DNA of 64,000 nucleotides from a candidate division KSB1 bacterium (lineage in GTDB: Bacteria > Zhuqueibacterota > Zhuqueibacteria > Residuimicrobiales > Krinioviventaceae), in contig JAXHMJ010000002.1 in NCBI GenBank assembly GCA_034521575.1, positions 652,706-716,705 of the forward strand, in the 5' to 3' direction. Shown here one piece after another: positions 17,520 to 27,539 of the stretch (positions are counted from its first letter, which is position 1; the number at the start of each line of letters is the position of its first letter). The position numbers and the translations under genes were made by a program. Under the pieces are notes generated by a model, which did not search any database, was not told the origin of the DNA, and saw only the letters and a list, made by a program, of their open reading frames with translations.

Positions 17520-19603
17520 ATGCGAATTTGGATTCTGATAGTCATTGTTATTCTTTTAGGCGGCGCCGTTGGTGCGCAGGCTGATGATCTGCAGGTGCTG
17601 AAATCCCGCATTCTGGATCCACTGCAGAACGCACGGGTGGACACGGATCAGGTGCAGCGGCTGATAACAGCGCAGCAGCCGGAGGGCAGCTGGCCGTCCA
17701 TTGATTATTCGGACAGCACACGCTCGGGCTGGAAGCTGAATCAGCATCTGTACAATCTGACCAAACTGACGCTGGCGTACCGCTCTGACCGCTCGCCCCT
17801 GCAGGGGCAGCCTGAACTGCGCCGGGCCGTGCATGCAGCGCTTAATGACTGGCTGCAGCATGATTATCAGAATCCCAACTGGTGGCACAATGTCATCGGA
17901 GTGCCAAGATCCCTATCGTCTCTGTTTCTACTGTTGCAGTCTGAACTTGATTCTGTGCAGCTCAGCAAAGGCATTGAAATCCTCAAACGCGCCGAACTGG
18001 GCATGACCGGTCAGAATCTGGTGTGGGTGGCCGGTGTGACCATCAATCGTGGTATTCTGCAGAACGATCTTGCACTGGTGGACAGCGCCTTTGCGCGCAT
18101 TGAGAGCGAGATCCGCATCACCACAGCAGAGGGCATTCAGCCGGATTTCAGTTTTCATCAGCATGGCAACTGTCTGTACAATCACGGTTACGGCTCCGGA
18201 TTTGCGGTGGATGTGTCGAGACTTGCCGCTCTGGCCGCCGGAACCCGCTTTGAGTTCTCAGCTGAAAAAATAAATATTCTGACGCGCTACATCCTGGACG
18301 GATCGGCGTGGATGATCTATGGCCGCACCGCGGATTACGGGGCGCTTGGACGCGAGATAACGCGTCCAGGCGAGAATGCCGGTTATTTGCGCAACGCCGC
18401 GGAAAATCTGCTGCAGCTGGACACCGGCAGGGAAGAGGAGCTGCAAAGATTGATCAACCGGATCACCTATCCGGATACCGCCAATATTTTCGGCAACAAA
18501 CACTTTTGGCGCTCTGATTTTATGACGCATCACCGACCGGATTATTACGCGTCAGTGCGCATGTATTCCACGCGCATGGATAATACCGACAATCCCTACA
18601 ACAGCGAAGGATTAAAAAGTCATCATATTGCCGACGGATGCAATTTTCGGTTTGTGTCCGGGAATGAATACAAAAACATTTTCCCGCTTTGGGACTGGCG
18701 CAGGATTCCAGGAACTACCGTTATACAGTTTGATAGTCTGCAGGGCAATGTACGTCGCAGCGGCAGATCGGACTTTGTCGGCGGCGTCTCGGACGGCACA
18801 TACGGTCTGGCTGCGTTTGATTTCAAATACGATTCTCTGGCTGCGCGCAAATCCTGGTTTTTCTTTGACCGGCAGTATGTCTGTCTGGGCGCCGGTATTT
18901 CCAGCAATACAAATGAACCGGTGTATACAACCGTGGATCAATGTTATCTGAACGGAGAGGTGAGCATCTCAAAGGAATCCGTACAGACACCGTCACGGGG
19001 AGAGCACCGCATAAAGGGGCCGGTGATGATCCGGCATGCATCTGCTGAATATATTTTCCCGAGTATAGCGAACTGATACTGCACAACACCTTTGAATCCG
19101 GATCCTGGTACGAGATCAACCGCTCCAAACCTGCTGAACTGCTGAGCGATGAGCTGTTTACGCTGTGCATTGACCATGGCGCTCAGCCGCGGAATGCGGA
19201 ATATGCTTATATTGTGCGGCCGAACTCGAATCCGGAATTGCAGCCAATCCCGGATGTGCGCATATTGGCCAATCATTCGCGGCTTCAGGCGGTGTTTCAT
19301 CCCGAGCGAGAGATATGGCAGTGCGTCTTTTACGTGCCCGGGGCACTGTCTGTTGGCGGTTTTGAGCTGCGGATGAATCATCCCGGTCTGCTTATGCTGC
19401 AGAAAGATGAAAACGGTTTGCAAGTCTGTGTGTCGGATCCGACACAGATGCTGGAAAAGCTGATCGTATCCTTGTCCGGGCAGTGGACCGGGCCAGGCTG
19501 CCGGTATGAGGCCGGCCAGGGTATCACTCATGTTGAGTTCACGTTGCCTCCCGGCGGAGCTGCCGGACAATCTGTGAAACGGAGCCTTTTTTCAAAGAAA
19601 TAA
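17520..19603 (+). CDS. Polysaccharide lyase family 8 (chondroitin AC/hyaluronate/xanthan lyase type), frameshifted near 19060
   Basis: Secreted endo- or exolyase that cleaves uronic-acid glycans by beta-elimination. The start at 17520 (after ACGGA) gives signal peptide MRIWILIVIVILLGGAVGAQA. The N-terminal alpha/alpha toroid has NWWHNVIGVPR (catalytic Asn region), PDFSFHQHGNCLYNHGYGSGF (catalytic His and Tyr) and GALGREITRPG (catalytic Arg). Then come the beta-sandwich domains. Frame 1 stops at 19076 after EYIFPSIAN; one base restored near 19060 gives FPEYSELILHN, ESGSWYEINRS and AEYAYIVRPNSN to the stop at 19603. Length about 695 residues fits PL8. Substrate among hyaluronan, chondroitin or xanthan is not decidable here. 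Confidence 0.85.
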
Positions 19604-19604
19604 C

Positions 19605-19633
19605 TTGCATTTTATAAAAAATAACAGTATATT
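19605..19633 (+). promoter_or_regulatory. Sigma-70 promoter of the cold-shock gene
   Basis: TTGCAT (19605-19610), a 17-base spacer and TATATT (19628-19633). The same hexamers and spacing recur before the pseudokinase operon at 27540, supporting a genuine housekeeping consensus. Start of transcription would be near 19640. Confidence 0.7.
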
Positions 19634-19639
19634 ATACAA

Positions 19640-19825
19640 CTAATTTATTTGTACCCTGTTTTTAGGACTTTTGGTTTGATGTTAACACTCTATTTTTAGG
19701 GGCGACGCACAGCAAAACGAACAGAGCGCAAATCGGCTGAAACTTAGTCTAGGTTGTCTCTTTCGTTCCCATGAGCTTAAAACTGAGACGTACATTGACT
19801 TTAATTCAAGTAAAGGAATGGTTCT
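19640..19825 (+). promoter_or_regulatory. Long 5' leader of the cspA mRNA
   Basis: About 185 untranslated bases separate the predicted transcription start from the CspA ATG. Long structured leaders that change fold with temperature are typical of cspA mRNAs in other bacteria. I see no ORF with a ribosome site in it and did not fold it, so the thermosensor role is inference. Confidence 0.45.
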
Positions 19826-20026
19826 ATGCAAAAAGGAACAGTCAAATGGTTTAACGGATCTAAAGGTTATGGCTTTATCACCACTGATGAGGGCACGGAC
19901 ATCTTTGTACATTACAATGCCATTAACGGTGACGGATACAAAACTCTCGATGAAGGCGAAACAGTCGAATTCGAAGTTGAAGACAGCCCCAAGGGTCAAA
20001 AAGCCACCAACGTCTCGAGAATATAA
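19826..20026 (+). CDS. cspA: Cold-shock protein (CspA family)
   Basis: A 66-residue OB-fold nucleic-acid chaperone that melts RNA secondary structure. The start follows AAAGGA. It carries both RNA-binding motifs, KGYGFI (RNP1) and DIFVHY (RNP2), plus the leading [14 protein letters not shown] signature. Full length for the family. It is followed by its own terminator and then by an RRM protein and a DEAD-box helicase, so three RNA-remodelling genes lie in a row. Confidence 0.96.
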   Translation: MQKGTVKWFNGSKGYGFITTDEGTDIFVHYNAINGDGYKTLDEGETVEFEVEDSPKGQKATNVSRI

Positions 20027-20044
20027 TAGACGATTGTTCAAAAA

Positions 20045-20068
20045 CCCCCGATTTCGGGGGTTTTTTTT
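20045..20068 (+). terminator. Rho-independent terminator after cspA
   Basis: CCCCCG (20045-20050), loop ATTT, CGGGGG (20055-20060), then eight T; preceding A residues can extend the stem. It separates cspA from the RRM gene. Confidence 0.92.
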
Positions 20069-20270
20069 GTTTCAATACGCGGCATATCCAAAAACAGTAT
20101 GAATCTGAAGTTCTGCTGAATATCCATGAATTTTATTTATTCACCAATCGGCAGATTCAAACGTATCAATCCAGCCAGGTTTTAATCACGCTGCATCGAT
20201 TGCACATTCAAATTCCGATTATTAACTCTAATTTTCCAATTGAATATACGGGGCGATGATGGTCCCGTGA

Positions 20271-20289
20271 CATCGGCATGCTGCCGATG
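20271..20289 (+). repeat. Hairpin in the leader of the RRM gene
   Basis: CATCGGCA-TGC-TGCCGATG is a perfect 8-bp inverted repeat with a 3-base loop, ending about 10 bases before the ribosome site of the RRM gene. There is no T-run, so it is not a terminator. A 5' mRNA stabilising stem or a protein-binding site, possibly autoregulatory, would fit. Confidence 0.5.
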
Positions 20290-20312
20290 ATACTTATGAA
20301 AGGTGACTGTTT

Positions 20313-20582
20313 ATGAATATGTACATTGGAAATTTATCCCATAAAGTGACCGAAGGCGATCTGGAACAATTATTTTCTGACTATGGAACGGTGGAAACAG
20401 TCAAGATTGTCAAAGACCGGTTTTCAGGACAATCAAAAGGATTCGGGTTTGTGGATATGCCGGATAATTCAGAAGCCGACAAGGCAATGAAAGCCCTGAA
20501 CGGCATGCAAGTCAAAGAATCACGCATCAAAATCAGCCAGGCTGAAAACAAGCGAAAACGTTCTTCCAGACGGCGCAGATAG
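20313..20582 (+). CDS. RRM-domain RNA-binding protein
   Basis: An 89-residue protein with one RNA recognition motif: MYIGNLS (RNP2, residues 3-9) and KGFGFVDM (RNP1, about 42-49), ending in a basic tail KRKRSSRRRR. It resembles the small Rbp proteins of cyanobacteria and other bacteria, which bind single-stranded RNA and are often cold-induced. A ribosome site (AAAGGTGA) precedes the ATG. It lies 38 bases before the DEAD-box helicase gene and may be cotranscribed with it. Confidence 0.93.
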   Translation: MNMYIGNLSHKVTEGDLEQLFSDYGTVETVKIVKDRFSGQSKGFGFVDMPDNSEADKAMKALNGMQVKESRIKISQAENKRKRSSRRRR

Positions 20583-20620
20583 TGAATCATTGACATATCA
20601 GATATATTAAAGAGAATAGA

Positions 20621-22234
20621 ATGAACAAAGTAACTTTTAAGGATCTCGGCCTATCTGACGCCATGTTAAAGGCGGTAAATAAAAAGGGGTTTGAAGAGCC
20701 GACCACGATCCAGGCGCTGACCATTCCGGTTATGTTGCAGGATCAGCATAATATCATTGCCCAGGCGCAGACGGGCACGGGTAAAACCGCGGCATTCGGA
20801 CTGCCGCTGATGGAAATGATTGATCCCGGTGATGAACGGGTGCAGGCGCTTATTCTTGTGCCGACCCGTGAATTGGCAATACAAGTCTCTGAAGAGATCA
20901 ATTCCCTGCGAGGCGATAAAAAAATAAAAACTATTCCGATCTATGGCGGTCAGTCCATTGACCAGCAGCTGCGCCGACTGAAAAAAGGCGTTCATATTGT
21001 TGTCGGTTCGCCCGGCCGGATCATTGATCATCTGCACCGCAGGACTCTGTTTCTCGATCGCATTGAGCATCTGATTCTGGACGAAGCGGATGAAATGCTG
21101 AATATGGGCTTTATCGAGGATATGGAAGAAATATTCAAATACACCAATCCTGACAAACGAACCCTGTTGTTTTCAGCCACTATGCCAGCCCGGATTAAAG
21201 AGTTGGCACGTGAGTATATGACTGGTTATGAGCTGATTAAAGCCAAAAAAGAAACCCTGACCACGCATCTAACGGAACAAATCTACTTTGAAGTCAAGGC
21301 AGCAGACAAATTCGAAGCCCTGTGCCGCATTATTGATATTGAAGAAGAATTTTACGGACTTATTTTCTGCCGGACCAAACGGGATGTGGATGAGCTGGCC
21401 ACGCACTTGATCGACCGCGGTTATGACGCTGAAGCGATTCACGGTGATATTTCCCAGGCGCAGCGCGAACGTTCGCTCGGCAAATTCAAAGGCCGGACGG
21501 TTAATATACTGGTGGCCACGGACGTGGCGGCGCGCGGAATCGATGTCAACGACCTTACGCATGTCATCAACTATGCGCTTCCTCAGGACCCCGAATCTTA
21601 TGTGCACCGGATCGGACGAACCGGCCGGGCGGGAAAAGAGGGGACCGCGATCACGTTTATTACGCCCAGCGAGTACAAACGGCTGCTGTTCATCCAGAAG
21701 AAAACCAAAACCGATATCAAAAAATCCAAAGTGCCCAAGGTCAGACAGATCATCCGGGCGAAACGTAAAAAAATCACAGATGATATTGAGCTTTTACTGG
21801 AAGAAGAACTGGATCCCATGTTTTACAACTGGGCTAAAAAACTGCTTGAAACCAAAGATCCAACAGAGGTGTTGGCAGCGGTCTTGAGCTATTCATTTGA
21901 AAAAGAACTTGATGCCGGTTCATACACTGAACTGTCCAAAGCCAGTGCGCGCGGAACCCAGCTGGACAAGCAGGGCAGAGCCAGACTGTTTGTCGCTCTC
22001 GGTAAAAAAGACAAACTCACAGCCAGAAAATTGATCGATATGATCACCAATCAGGTTGAGATTAAACCCCGGCAGATCAGCGATATTCAGCTTTTGGACA
22101 ATTTTTCGTTTGTCACGGTGCCGTTTGACAAAGCTGAAGAGATTGTCAAAAATTTCCGAATCAAAGGTCAGAGACCGCTGTTTACTCACGCCAAAGAAAA
22201 GTCCAAAAAGAAAAAAGGATCGGGAAAACACTAA
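20621..22234 (+). CDS. deaD: DEAD-box RNA helicase (DeaD/CsdA-like)
   Basis: ATP-dependent RNA helicase of 537 residues. All core motifs are present: Q motif before AQTGTGKTAAF (I), PTRELA (Ia), DEAD (II), SAT (III), TDVAARGIDV (V) and HRIGRTGRAG (VI). Residues about 445-515 (RARLFVALGKKDKLTARKLI through LLDNFSFVTVP) form a DbpA-type RNA-binding domain, followed by a Lys-rich tail. That combination is typical of DeaD, acting in ribosome assembly and mRNA decay at low temperature. The position after cspA and the RRM gene supports a cold-shock role. Confidence 0.95.
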   Translation: MNKVTFKDLGLSDAMLKAVNKKGFEEPTTIQALTIPVMLQDQHNIIAQAQTGTGKTAAFGLPLMEMIDPGDERVQALILVPTRELAIQVSEEINSLRGDKKIKTIPIYGGQSIDQQLRRLKKGVHIVVGSPGRIIDHLHRRTLFLDRIEHLILDEADEMLNMGFIEDMEEIFKYTNPDKRTLLFSATMPARIKELAREYMTGYELIKAKKETLTTHLTEQIYFEVKAADKFEALCRIIDIEEEFYGLIFCRTKRDVDELATHLIDRGYDAEAIHGDISQAQRERSLGKFKGRTVNILVATDVAARGIDVNDLTHVINYALPQDPESYVHRIGRTGRAGKEGTAITFITPSEYKRLLFIQKKTKTDIKKSKVPKVRQIIRAKRKKITDDIELLLEEELDPMFYNWAKKLLETKDPTEVLAAVLSYSFEKELDAGSYTELSKASARGTQLDKQGRARLFVALGKKDKLTARKLIDMITNQVEIKPRQISDIQLLDNFSFVTVPFDKAEEIVKNFRIKGQRPLFTHAKEKSKKKKGSGKH

Positions 22235-22336
22235 TATAACGGCTACAATTTTTTATCGGTCAGTCTGATTAATCTTTCGCGTTTTAGAATTTTCTTGGTT
22301 TTAACTAAAAAATTTTGTAATCTCATTTTTAAAAAT

Positions 22337-22366
22337 ATCCTCGTCTTAAAGCCGGGGATTTTTTTT
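22337..22366 (+). terminator. Rho-independent terminator after deaD
   Basis: ATCCTCG (22337-22343) pairs with CGGGGAT (22353-22359), with one G-U pair and a 9-base loop, followed by a run of T to 22366. Confidence 0.7.
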
Positions 22367-22429
22367 AACAGTTTGTTATATTCTATAAAACCTCAATGTC
22401 AGTAAAATGCCGAACAAGCACAGGAAAGA

Positions 22430-23053
22430 ATGATGAACGGCTTGGAACATTTGTTTAAAAATAATAGAGCATGGTCCGAAAGCTTTCAATCGAATCCGGA
22501 TTTTATCAAACTGTCAGCAGGGCAGGCTCCGGAGTATTTTTTTATCGGCTGCTCAGACAGCCGGGTTCCTCCGGAGCTTATTCTCGGACTGCAGCCGGGG
22601 GATTTGTTCGTTCACAGAAATATTGGCAATCTGGTTCTGCATACGGATATCAACTGTCAATCCGTGATCCAGTATGCCGTTAATGTACTCAAGGTATCTC
22701 ACATTATTATCGGCGGTCATTACGGCTGTGGTGGTGTCAAGGCTGCGCTTCAGGAACGAACCTCCGGAGTGGTCGGACACTGGATTTCTCCACTCCGGGA
22801 CTTGTACCGTCACCATCAGGAAGAACTTGATGCCGCGGGGTCAGAAAAACAGCAATGGGACCGTTTGTGCGAGCTGAACGTCCGCGCGCAGGTGCTCAAT
22901 CTCTGTTTTACCTCATTTGTGCAGTCCGCCTGGCATACCGGGCAGTCACTGAGTGTACATGGATGGATTTACAATCTTGAAACCGGCAGGATGAATGATC
23001 TTGGTCTGACGCTCTCTTCCCCCGAAGATCTGTCGCTTTTGGAAAAAGGTTGA
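22430..23053 (+). CDS. can: Beta-class carbonic anhydrase
   Basis: Interconverts CO2 and bicarbonate. The 207-residue protein has Cys41-x-Asp43-x-Arg45 in GCSDSRVPPE and His97/Cys100 in GGHYGCGGV, the zinc ligands and Asp-Arg dyad of beta-carbonic anhydrases. RNIGNLV and the C-terminal VHGWIYNLETG are also typical. It begins after GGAAAGA (ATG at 22430 or 22433) and ends normally. Single gene after the deaD terminator; it probably supplies bicarbonate for carboxylases. Confidence 0.95.
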   Translation: MMNGLEHLFKNNRAWSESFQSNPDFIKLSAGQAPEYFFIGCSDSRVPPELILGLQPGDLFVHRNIGNLVLHTDINCQSVIQYAVNVLKVSHIIIGGHYGCGGVKAALQERTSGVVGHWISPLRDLYRHHQEELDAAGSEKQQWDRLCELNVRAQVLNLCFTSFVQSAWHTGQSLSVHGWIYNLETGRMNDLGLTLSSPEDLSLLEKG

Positions 23054-23166
23054 GAGCAGCCCCGAACGTTCCGGACAGATACGGGCTATTTTGAGCCTGC
23101 ATGTTGAAATACTCGACGGCCTCGTTTTTGTTGTACTATAGGGACATCAACAGGGAGGTTAAATTG

Positions 23167-23513
23167 ATGAGTAAAGAATATATTAAAAAGCCGTTCCGCC
23201 GTGGATTGTACTGATTTTGTCTATTCTGATGAAAACGGCAGCTGAGATAATTTTACCCGGGGATTTGATTGCATGGAATATTTTAGACAAATTAACCACG
23301 ATTTTAATTATTTTCAGCATTGCCTGGCTCCTCATCAGAATTGTACGCGTCATCAAGCTGAATTTCCTGAAACGCTATGACATTTCTGTACAGGATAATT
23401 TACAGTCCCGCAAGGTACATACAAACTATCCAAGTCTGCCGAAAACCCGAATACATCTGCAGGATCAGAGCGGCGAGACGTTCAAAACGTCTTTCGATAC
23501 AGCCGGCAGCTGA
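23167..23513 (+). pseudogene. Truncated MscS-type mechanosensitive channel gene
   Basis: A strong AGGGAGG site precedes an ATG at 23167. The first frame stops at once (GLY then TGA, near 23214), but shifting near 23195 gives a hydrophobic start (VPPWIVLILSILMKTAAEI), a second helix (LTTILIIFSIAWLLIRIV) and the family-like stretch KRYDISVQDNLQSRKVHT. The pore-lining helix and beta domain of MscS do not follow; the frame ends at 23513. So this is the N-terminal third of such a gene with at least one frame change. Family assignment is moderate. Confidence 0.5.
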
Positions 23514-23569
23514 AAACACGCCGAATCAGGCCTTGAAACAAAAGCAGAGAATTATTAAATTATCATGTT

Positions 23570-24694
23570 ATGCAAATTCATATTAATGAAAAACGGCCTG
23601 AAAAGATATCGAAAACGCCGGTGCTGCAGCAAACCGCGTTTTGGGCCAAAGTAAAACGTCAGCAGGGGATTGGTTCGCAGGCTTTTGATATCCAGATCCG
23701 TTCAGATGATATTTACATTGGAGATACCCAAAGCCGGCATGTAACCGATGATGTGCTGGTGCTGCTGCAGTCGGCGGGCCAGAATGATGTGATTGGATAC
23801 GTTCCTTATGGTCCGACACTCAATCCGGACGATGAAAACCAGGGGCTGTTTCTGGAAGAGTTGTCAGAGACGCTGCGCCCGAATTTACCGGACAATTGCG
23901 TATTGCTGCGCTATGACCTCCGATGGGAATCACCCTGGGCCAAGGATCATGCGTATTTTGATGCCAACGGAATCTGGACAGGTCCGCCTTCCAGAATCAA
24001 CCAGGAAATCCGTGTGAATTTCGGCACCGAGAACTGGAATTTGAAAAAGGCGAATACCAATGTGCTGCCGCCTGATACGGTGTTTATCGATCTGTTACAG
24101 GATGAAGAAGAGCTGATTGCCAACATGAAACCCAAAACCCGCTATAACATCAGGCTGTCAGGCAGACGAAGAGTCCGGGTCAGGCGGGGCGGAATAAGCG
24201 ATCTTGAACTGTGGTATCGGCTGTACCGGCAAACCGCGCAACGGAATCATATCTGCCTGCACGATCTGAACTATTTTCAAACTGTTTTGAATGCAGAAAC
24301 CGATGAGCTGCGCTCACCGGCAAATGTAGAACTGCTCATTGCAGAAAAAGAACATGAACCTCTGGCTGCCATGTTTCTGGTGTTCTCCGGTCGGCGTGCG
24401 ACGTACCTCTATGGCGCTTCATCGTCCTTGCACCGCAATGCCATGCCCACCTATGCGCTGCAGTGGCATGCCATCAAACGCGCCAAACAGACCGGATGCC
24501 GTTATTATGACATGTTCGGCATTGCACCGAAACCTGATCCGGCGCATCCGCTGTACGGTCTTTACCGGTTTAAAACCGGGTTCGGCGGAAATGTTTTTCA
24601 CCGTATGGGCTGCTGGGATTATCCTCTCAACGAACGCGCTTATGATACCTATCGGGTATCCGAACTGAACAGTCAGGGATACCATCTCGGCTAA
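23570..24694 (+). CDS. FemAB/FemX-like aminoacyltransferase
   Basis: A 374-residue double-GNAT-fold protein. MKPKTRYNIRLSGRR (about residues 186-200) matches the conserved MxxKxRYNIRLA segment of FemX-type enzymes, which add the first amino acid of peptidoglycan cross-bridges from aminoacyl-tRNA. RYDLRWE and the C-terminal MFGIAP...GLYRFKTGFGG are also characteristic. No signal peptide. In Gram-negative lineages homologues may modify other acceptors, so the exact substrate is open. The start is an ATG at 23570 without a strong ribosome site. Confidence 0.85.
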   Translation: MQIHINEKRPEKISKTPVLQQTAFWAKVKRQQGIGSQAFDIQIRSDDIYIGDTQSRHVTDDVLVLLQSAGQNDVIGYVPYGPTLNPDDENQGLFLEELSETLRPNLPDNCVLLRYDLRWESPWAKDHAYFDANGIWTGPPSRINQEIRVNFGTENWNLKKANTNVLPPDTVFIDLLQDEEELIANMKPKTRYNIRLSGRRRVRVRRGGISDLELWYRLYRQTAQRNHICLHDLNYFQTVLNAETDELRSPANVELLIAEKEHEPLAAMFLVFSGRRATYLYGASSSLHRNAMPTYALQWHAIKRAKQTGCRYYDMFGIAPKPDPAHPLYGLYRFKTGFGGNVFHRMGCWDYPLNERAYDTYRVSELNSQGYHLG

Positions 24695-25136
24695 ATGCTA
24701 CAATTGCCGGGGATTCAAAAGGCCGGGCATTTTCAGAAAGCCGTTCTGTATTGAGCTTTTGATAAAAAACCAGGCCGAAAATTATTTGTGGATCAAGAGC
24801 GACAATTTAGCATGCAGCAATCCACTGGTTAAAGCGACCGACGTAATACGCAATATAGCAGTCAGTAACAAGGATTAGTTAAATTAATTTATTGCAGTAT
24901 CAAATACAAGTTGGACCTGGATTCCATACATGCGATTCTGAAAACCATCAGCCAGAGGCTGCTGCAGGCATAAACCGGGCATCCGGCAGATGTTCATGTC
25001 AGGTCTTGTCAAATATTAAAGCAGGGAGAATTTAGGACTGCCGCATTGTATCATTTAATGCTGTTAATAAAAACAGTTCTGAATATTGAATTCAAAAACA
25101 ATTTTCATGTAATAGCCTCGGCACTATTGGTTTCTA
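24695..25136. other. Intergenic region without a supported gene
   Basis: About 440 bases between the FemX-like gene and comEC. It contains two short open stretches (ends near 24878 and 24976) that could be remnants of coding DNA, but neither has a ribosome site or recognisable similarity. No clear terminator, promoter or RNA gene is visible. Confidence 0.5.
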
Positions 25137-27533
25137 GTGTTGTCAAAACTCAAGGGGGTGCTTTTGCATAAAGTTCCGATTTTAAAAATTTTACTTCCCT
25201 ATATAGCCGGGATTATATTCGCCCGCTGCGTTCAGACTCCGACAGTCCTGCTGTACAGCGCAAGTATTTCATTATTTATGTTTGTCTTTTTGTTTTATTT
25301 TTTTAACCGCCTGCGATTGTTTGCTCTGTGCGCTTTTCTCTTGCTGTTTGTTGCCGGAATTCTGATTTATCAGGGCTCGGGACAGATTAAAAAAACGGAT
25401 TGTTCTCATATGGCCGATTTACCGGTTCTGACCGCGATTAGAGGAACTGTTGTCTCACCTGTCAGCGAGCGGGATGAATCCATTCGTAGCGTATTGCGAG
25501 CGGACTCCGTATGGATTCAGGGAGTGCGTTATCCTGTAAGCGGCAAGGTTCTTTTGAACTGGTATGACCCCGGACCTCTCCGTTATGGTGACGAGATCAT
25601 AGCAAAAGGCAAATTGCGCCTTCCGTCCCGGGACCGCAATCCCGGGGATTTTAATTATCGGGAATATCTCGCTGTGCGGCACATCCATTCAATTTTTTCC
25701 GTGAAAAACAACATGGATTTACTGATTCTCGAACGCGATCAGGCCAGCTGGGTCATGTCGCATATTGTTATTCCATGCAGGCGTTACGCTTTATTCTTTT
25801 TCAATCAGCTGGATGGAGGAGAAATGTCCGCTTTTGCAGCGGCCCTGATCATTGGTGAACGGGGCGGGCTTTCTTCTGATATGAAAAATTCGTTTGCTCG
25901 CTCTGGAATTATCCATATCCTGGCGGTATCCGGACTGCATGTCGGATTTTTATGGACCATGCTGACCGCAATGTTTCAACTGCTGCGCATCAAAAACCCA
26001 TGGCGTGTTGTGCTGATTATCGGATGTCTGGTGTTTTATGCAGCCCTGACCGGCTTTAAAGTGCCCGTGGTCCGGGCTACGCTTATGGCGGTTATATTAA
26101 TGATCGGTACCGTCATACAGCGGCCCGGATATTCTTTGAATTCCATGGCAATGGCCGCATTAGTCCTGCTGTTAATTCAGCCTCTGCACCTCTTTCAGGC
26201 AGGATTTCAGCTGAGCTTTGCCGCGGTAACCGGCATTTTACTGTTTTATAAGAAATTTAAAACATTGGCCCAGGGCTGGCTGCTGAACGCGCGCGAGAAC
26301 GGTCAAATCCGGTTTTACCTGGTCGGGTTGCTGCTGGTCAGTGCATCTGCGCAATTTGCAACCCTGCCTTTGACTGCTTATTATTTCAACCGCATTCCGA
26401 CACTGGCGCTATTGATGAATTTGGTCGCGCTTCCTCTGGCCGGAGTTATTGTCAGCACTGCGTTTCTTGCTCTAGGGCTGTCTGTCTTGTTTTGGCCGAT
26501 CGGCTGGATGTTGGGACAAGTGATGTGGTTGTTTACCAAACTGCTGTTGATCATCACCCAGGCAACGGGATCACTTTGGTTTGTATCCCTTGATGTTGCA
26601 CAGCCAAAGCTTTGGCATATTGCCGCTTATTATCTCATTTTGGGCCTTTTGGTGTTTTGGCAGGAACGGCGCTATCGGTTTGCAGCCATCGGTACGGTTC
26701 TGATTCTGGCCAATTTATCACTCTGGTTCCGAAATTTTTCCAAACAGGATATCTTGTCCATTGATTTTCTGGATGTGGGACAGGGTGATTCAGCTGTGCT
26801 CATGTTCGATAATCATTCTGTCGTGGTTGTTGATGCCGGCGATTCAAGCGAAAAGTATGACTGTGGAGAGTCCATTGTAGGCCCGTTTCTAAAACGACGC
26901 GGCATAGACCATATTGACCTGTTGATCCTGACTCATTTTCATTCCGATCATACCGGCGGGGCCGAATATTTACTGAATCATTTTCACATTGATACCCTGG
27001 CGATGCCGAATCAGCCGGAACATAAAGAATTTATCAAATACCAACGATTTGCAGCGGAAAATAGCATCCCGACGAAAGGATTAGAGAGAGGGGATATCCT
27101 CAAAGGCTACGGAAAGCCGGTCCTTTTGGTGTTGAACCCGGGTAAACACATGTTACAGGATACCACATCGAATATAAATGATGTGTCCCTGGTCATTCTT
27201 TGCAAATATAAAACCGGCTCTGTTCTTTTGACCGGCGATGCCGAAATAGCCGCTGAACAGGAGATGTCAGTCTATCAGCGGTTACTGGACGTCGATGTTT
27301 TGAAAATAGGCCACCACGGAAGCGCAACCGCAAGCAGCCACGCATTTCGGGAGAGGGTTGATGCGGAATGTGGCGTGGTTTCTGTCGGCGCCTTTAACCG
27401 GTTTGGTTTGCCGTCCGAATTCCGGCTCGAGCAGTTTGAAATTGAGGGCACAAAGATATTGCGAACTGATCTAAACGGCGCTGTCCGAGTTCAAATTCAG
27501 GAACAGGGGTTAATTGTCGATTCTCATTTTTAA
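25137..27533 (+). CDS. comEC: ComEC/Rec2 DNA-uptake channel
   Basis: Inner-membrane channel that passes single-stranded DNA during natural transformation. The 798-residue protein has N-terminal helices, an OB-like domain (RGTVVSP..., GDEIIAKGKLRLP, NPGDFNYREYL), the competence membrane domain (HILAVSGLHVGFLW, RPGYSLNSMA, QAGFQLSFAAVTGIL) and a metallo-beta-lactamase-like C-terminus with LTHFHSDHTGG and KIGHHGSATAS. All three family parts are present and intact. The start is uncertain: GTG 25137, TTG 25140 or a TTG shortly after the AAGGGGG site near 25150. No other competence gene is in the window. Confidence 0.93.
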   Translation: MLSKLKGVLLHKVPILKILLPYIAGIIFARCVQTPTVLLYSASISLFMFVFLFYFFNRLRLFALCAFLLLFVAGILIYQGSGQIKKTDCSHMADLPVLTAIRGTVVSPVSERDESIRSVLRADSVWIQGVRYPVSGKVLLNWYDPGPLRYGDEIIAKGKLRLPSRDRNPGDFNYREYLAVRHIHSIFSVKNNMDLLILERDQASWVMSHIVIPCRRYALFFFNQLDGGEMSAFAAALIIGERGGLSSDMKNSFARSGIIHILAVSGLHVGFLWTMLTAMFQLLRIKNPWRVVLIIGCLVFYAALTGFKVPVVRATLMAVILMIGTVIQRPGYSLNSMAMAALVLLLIQPLHLFQAGFQLSFAAVTGILLFYKKFKTLAQGWLLNARENGQIRFYLVGLLLVSASAQFATLPLTAYYFNRIPTLALLMNLVALPLAGVIVSTAFLALGLSVLFWPIGWMLGQVMWLFTKLLLIITQATGSLWFVSLDVAQPKLWHIAAYYLILGLLVFWQERRYRFAAIGTVLILANLSLWFRNFSKQDILSIDFLDVGQGDSAVLMFDNHSVVVVDAGDSSEKYDCGESIVGPFLKRRGIDHIDLLILTHFHSDHTGGAEYLLNHFHIDTLAMPNQPEHKEFIKYQRFAAENSIPTKGLERGDILKGYGKPVLLVLNPGKHMLQDTTSNINDVSLVILCKYKTGSVLLTGDAEIAAEQEMSVYQRLLDVDVLKIGHHGSATASSHAFRERVDAECGVVSVGAFNRFGLPSEFRLEQFEIEGTKILRTDLNGAVRVQIQEQGLIVDSHF

Positions 27534-27539
27534 ATTCTA

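Noticed and set aside
24695-25136. Short ORFs in the FemX-comEC gap
   Set aside because: About 20-40 codons each, no ribosome site, no similarity recognised.
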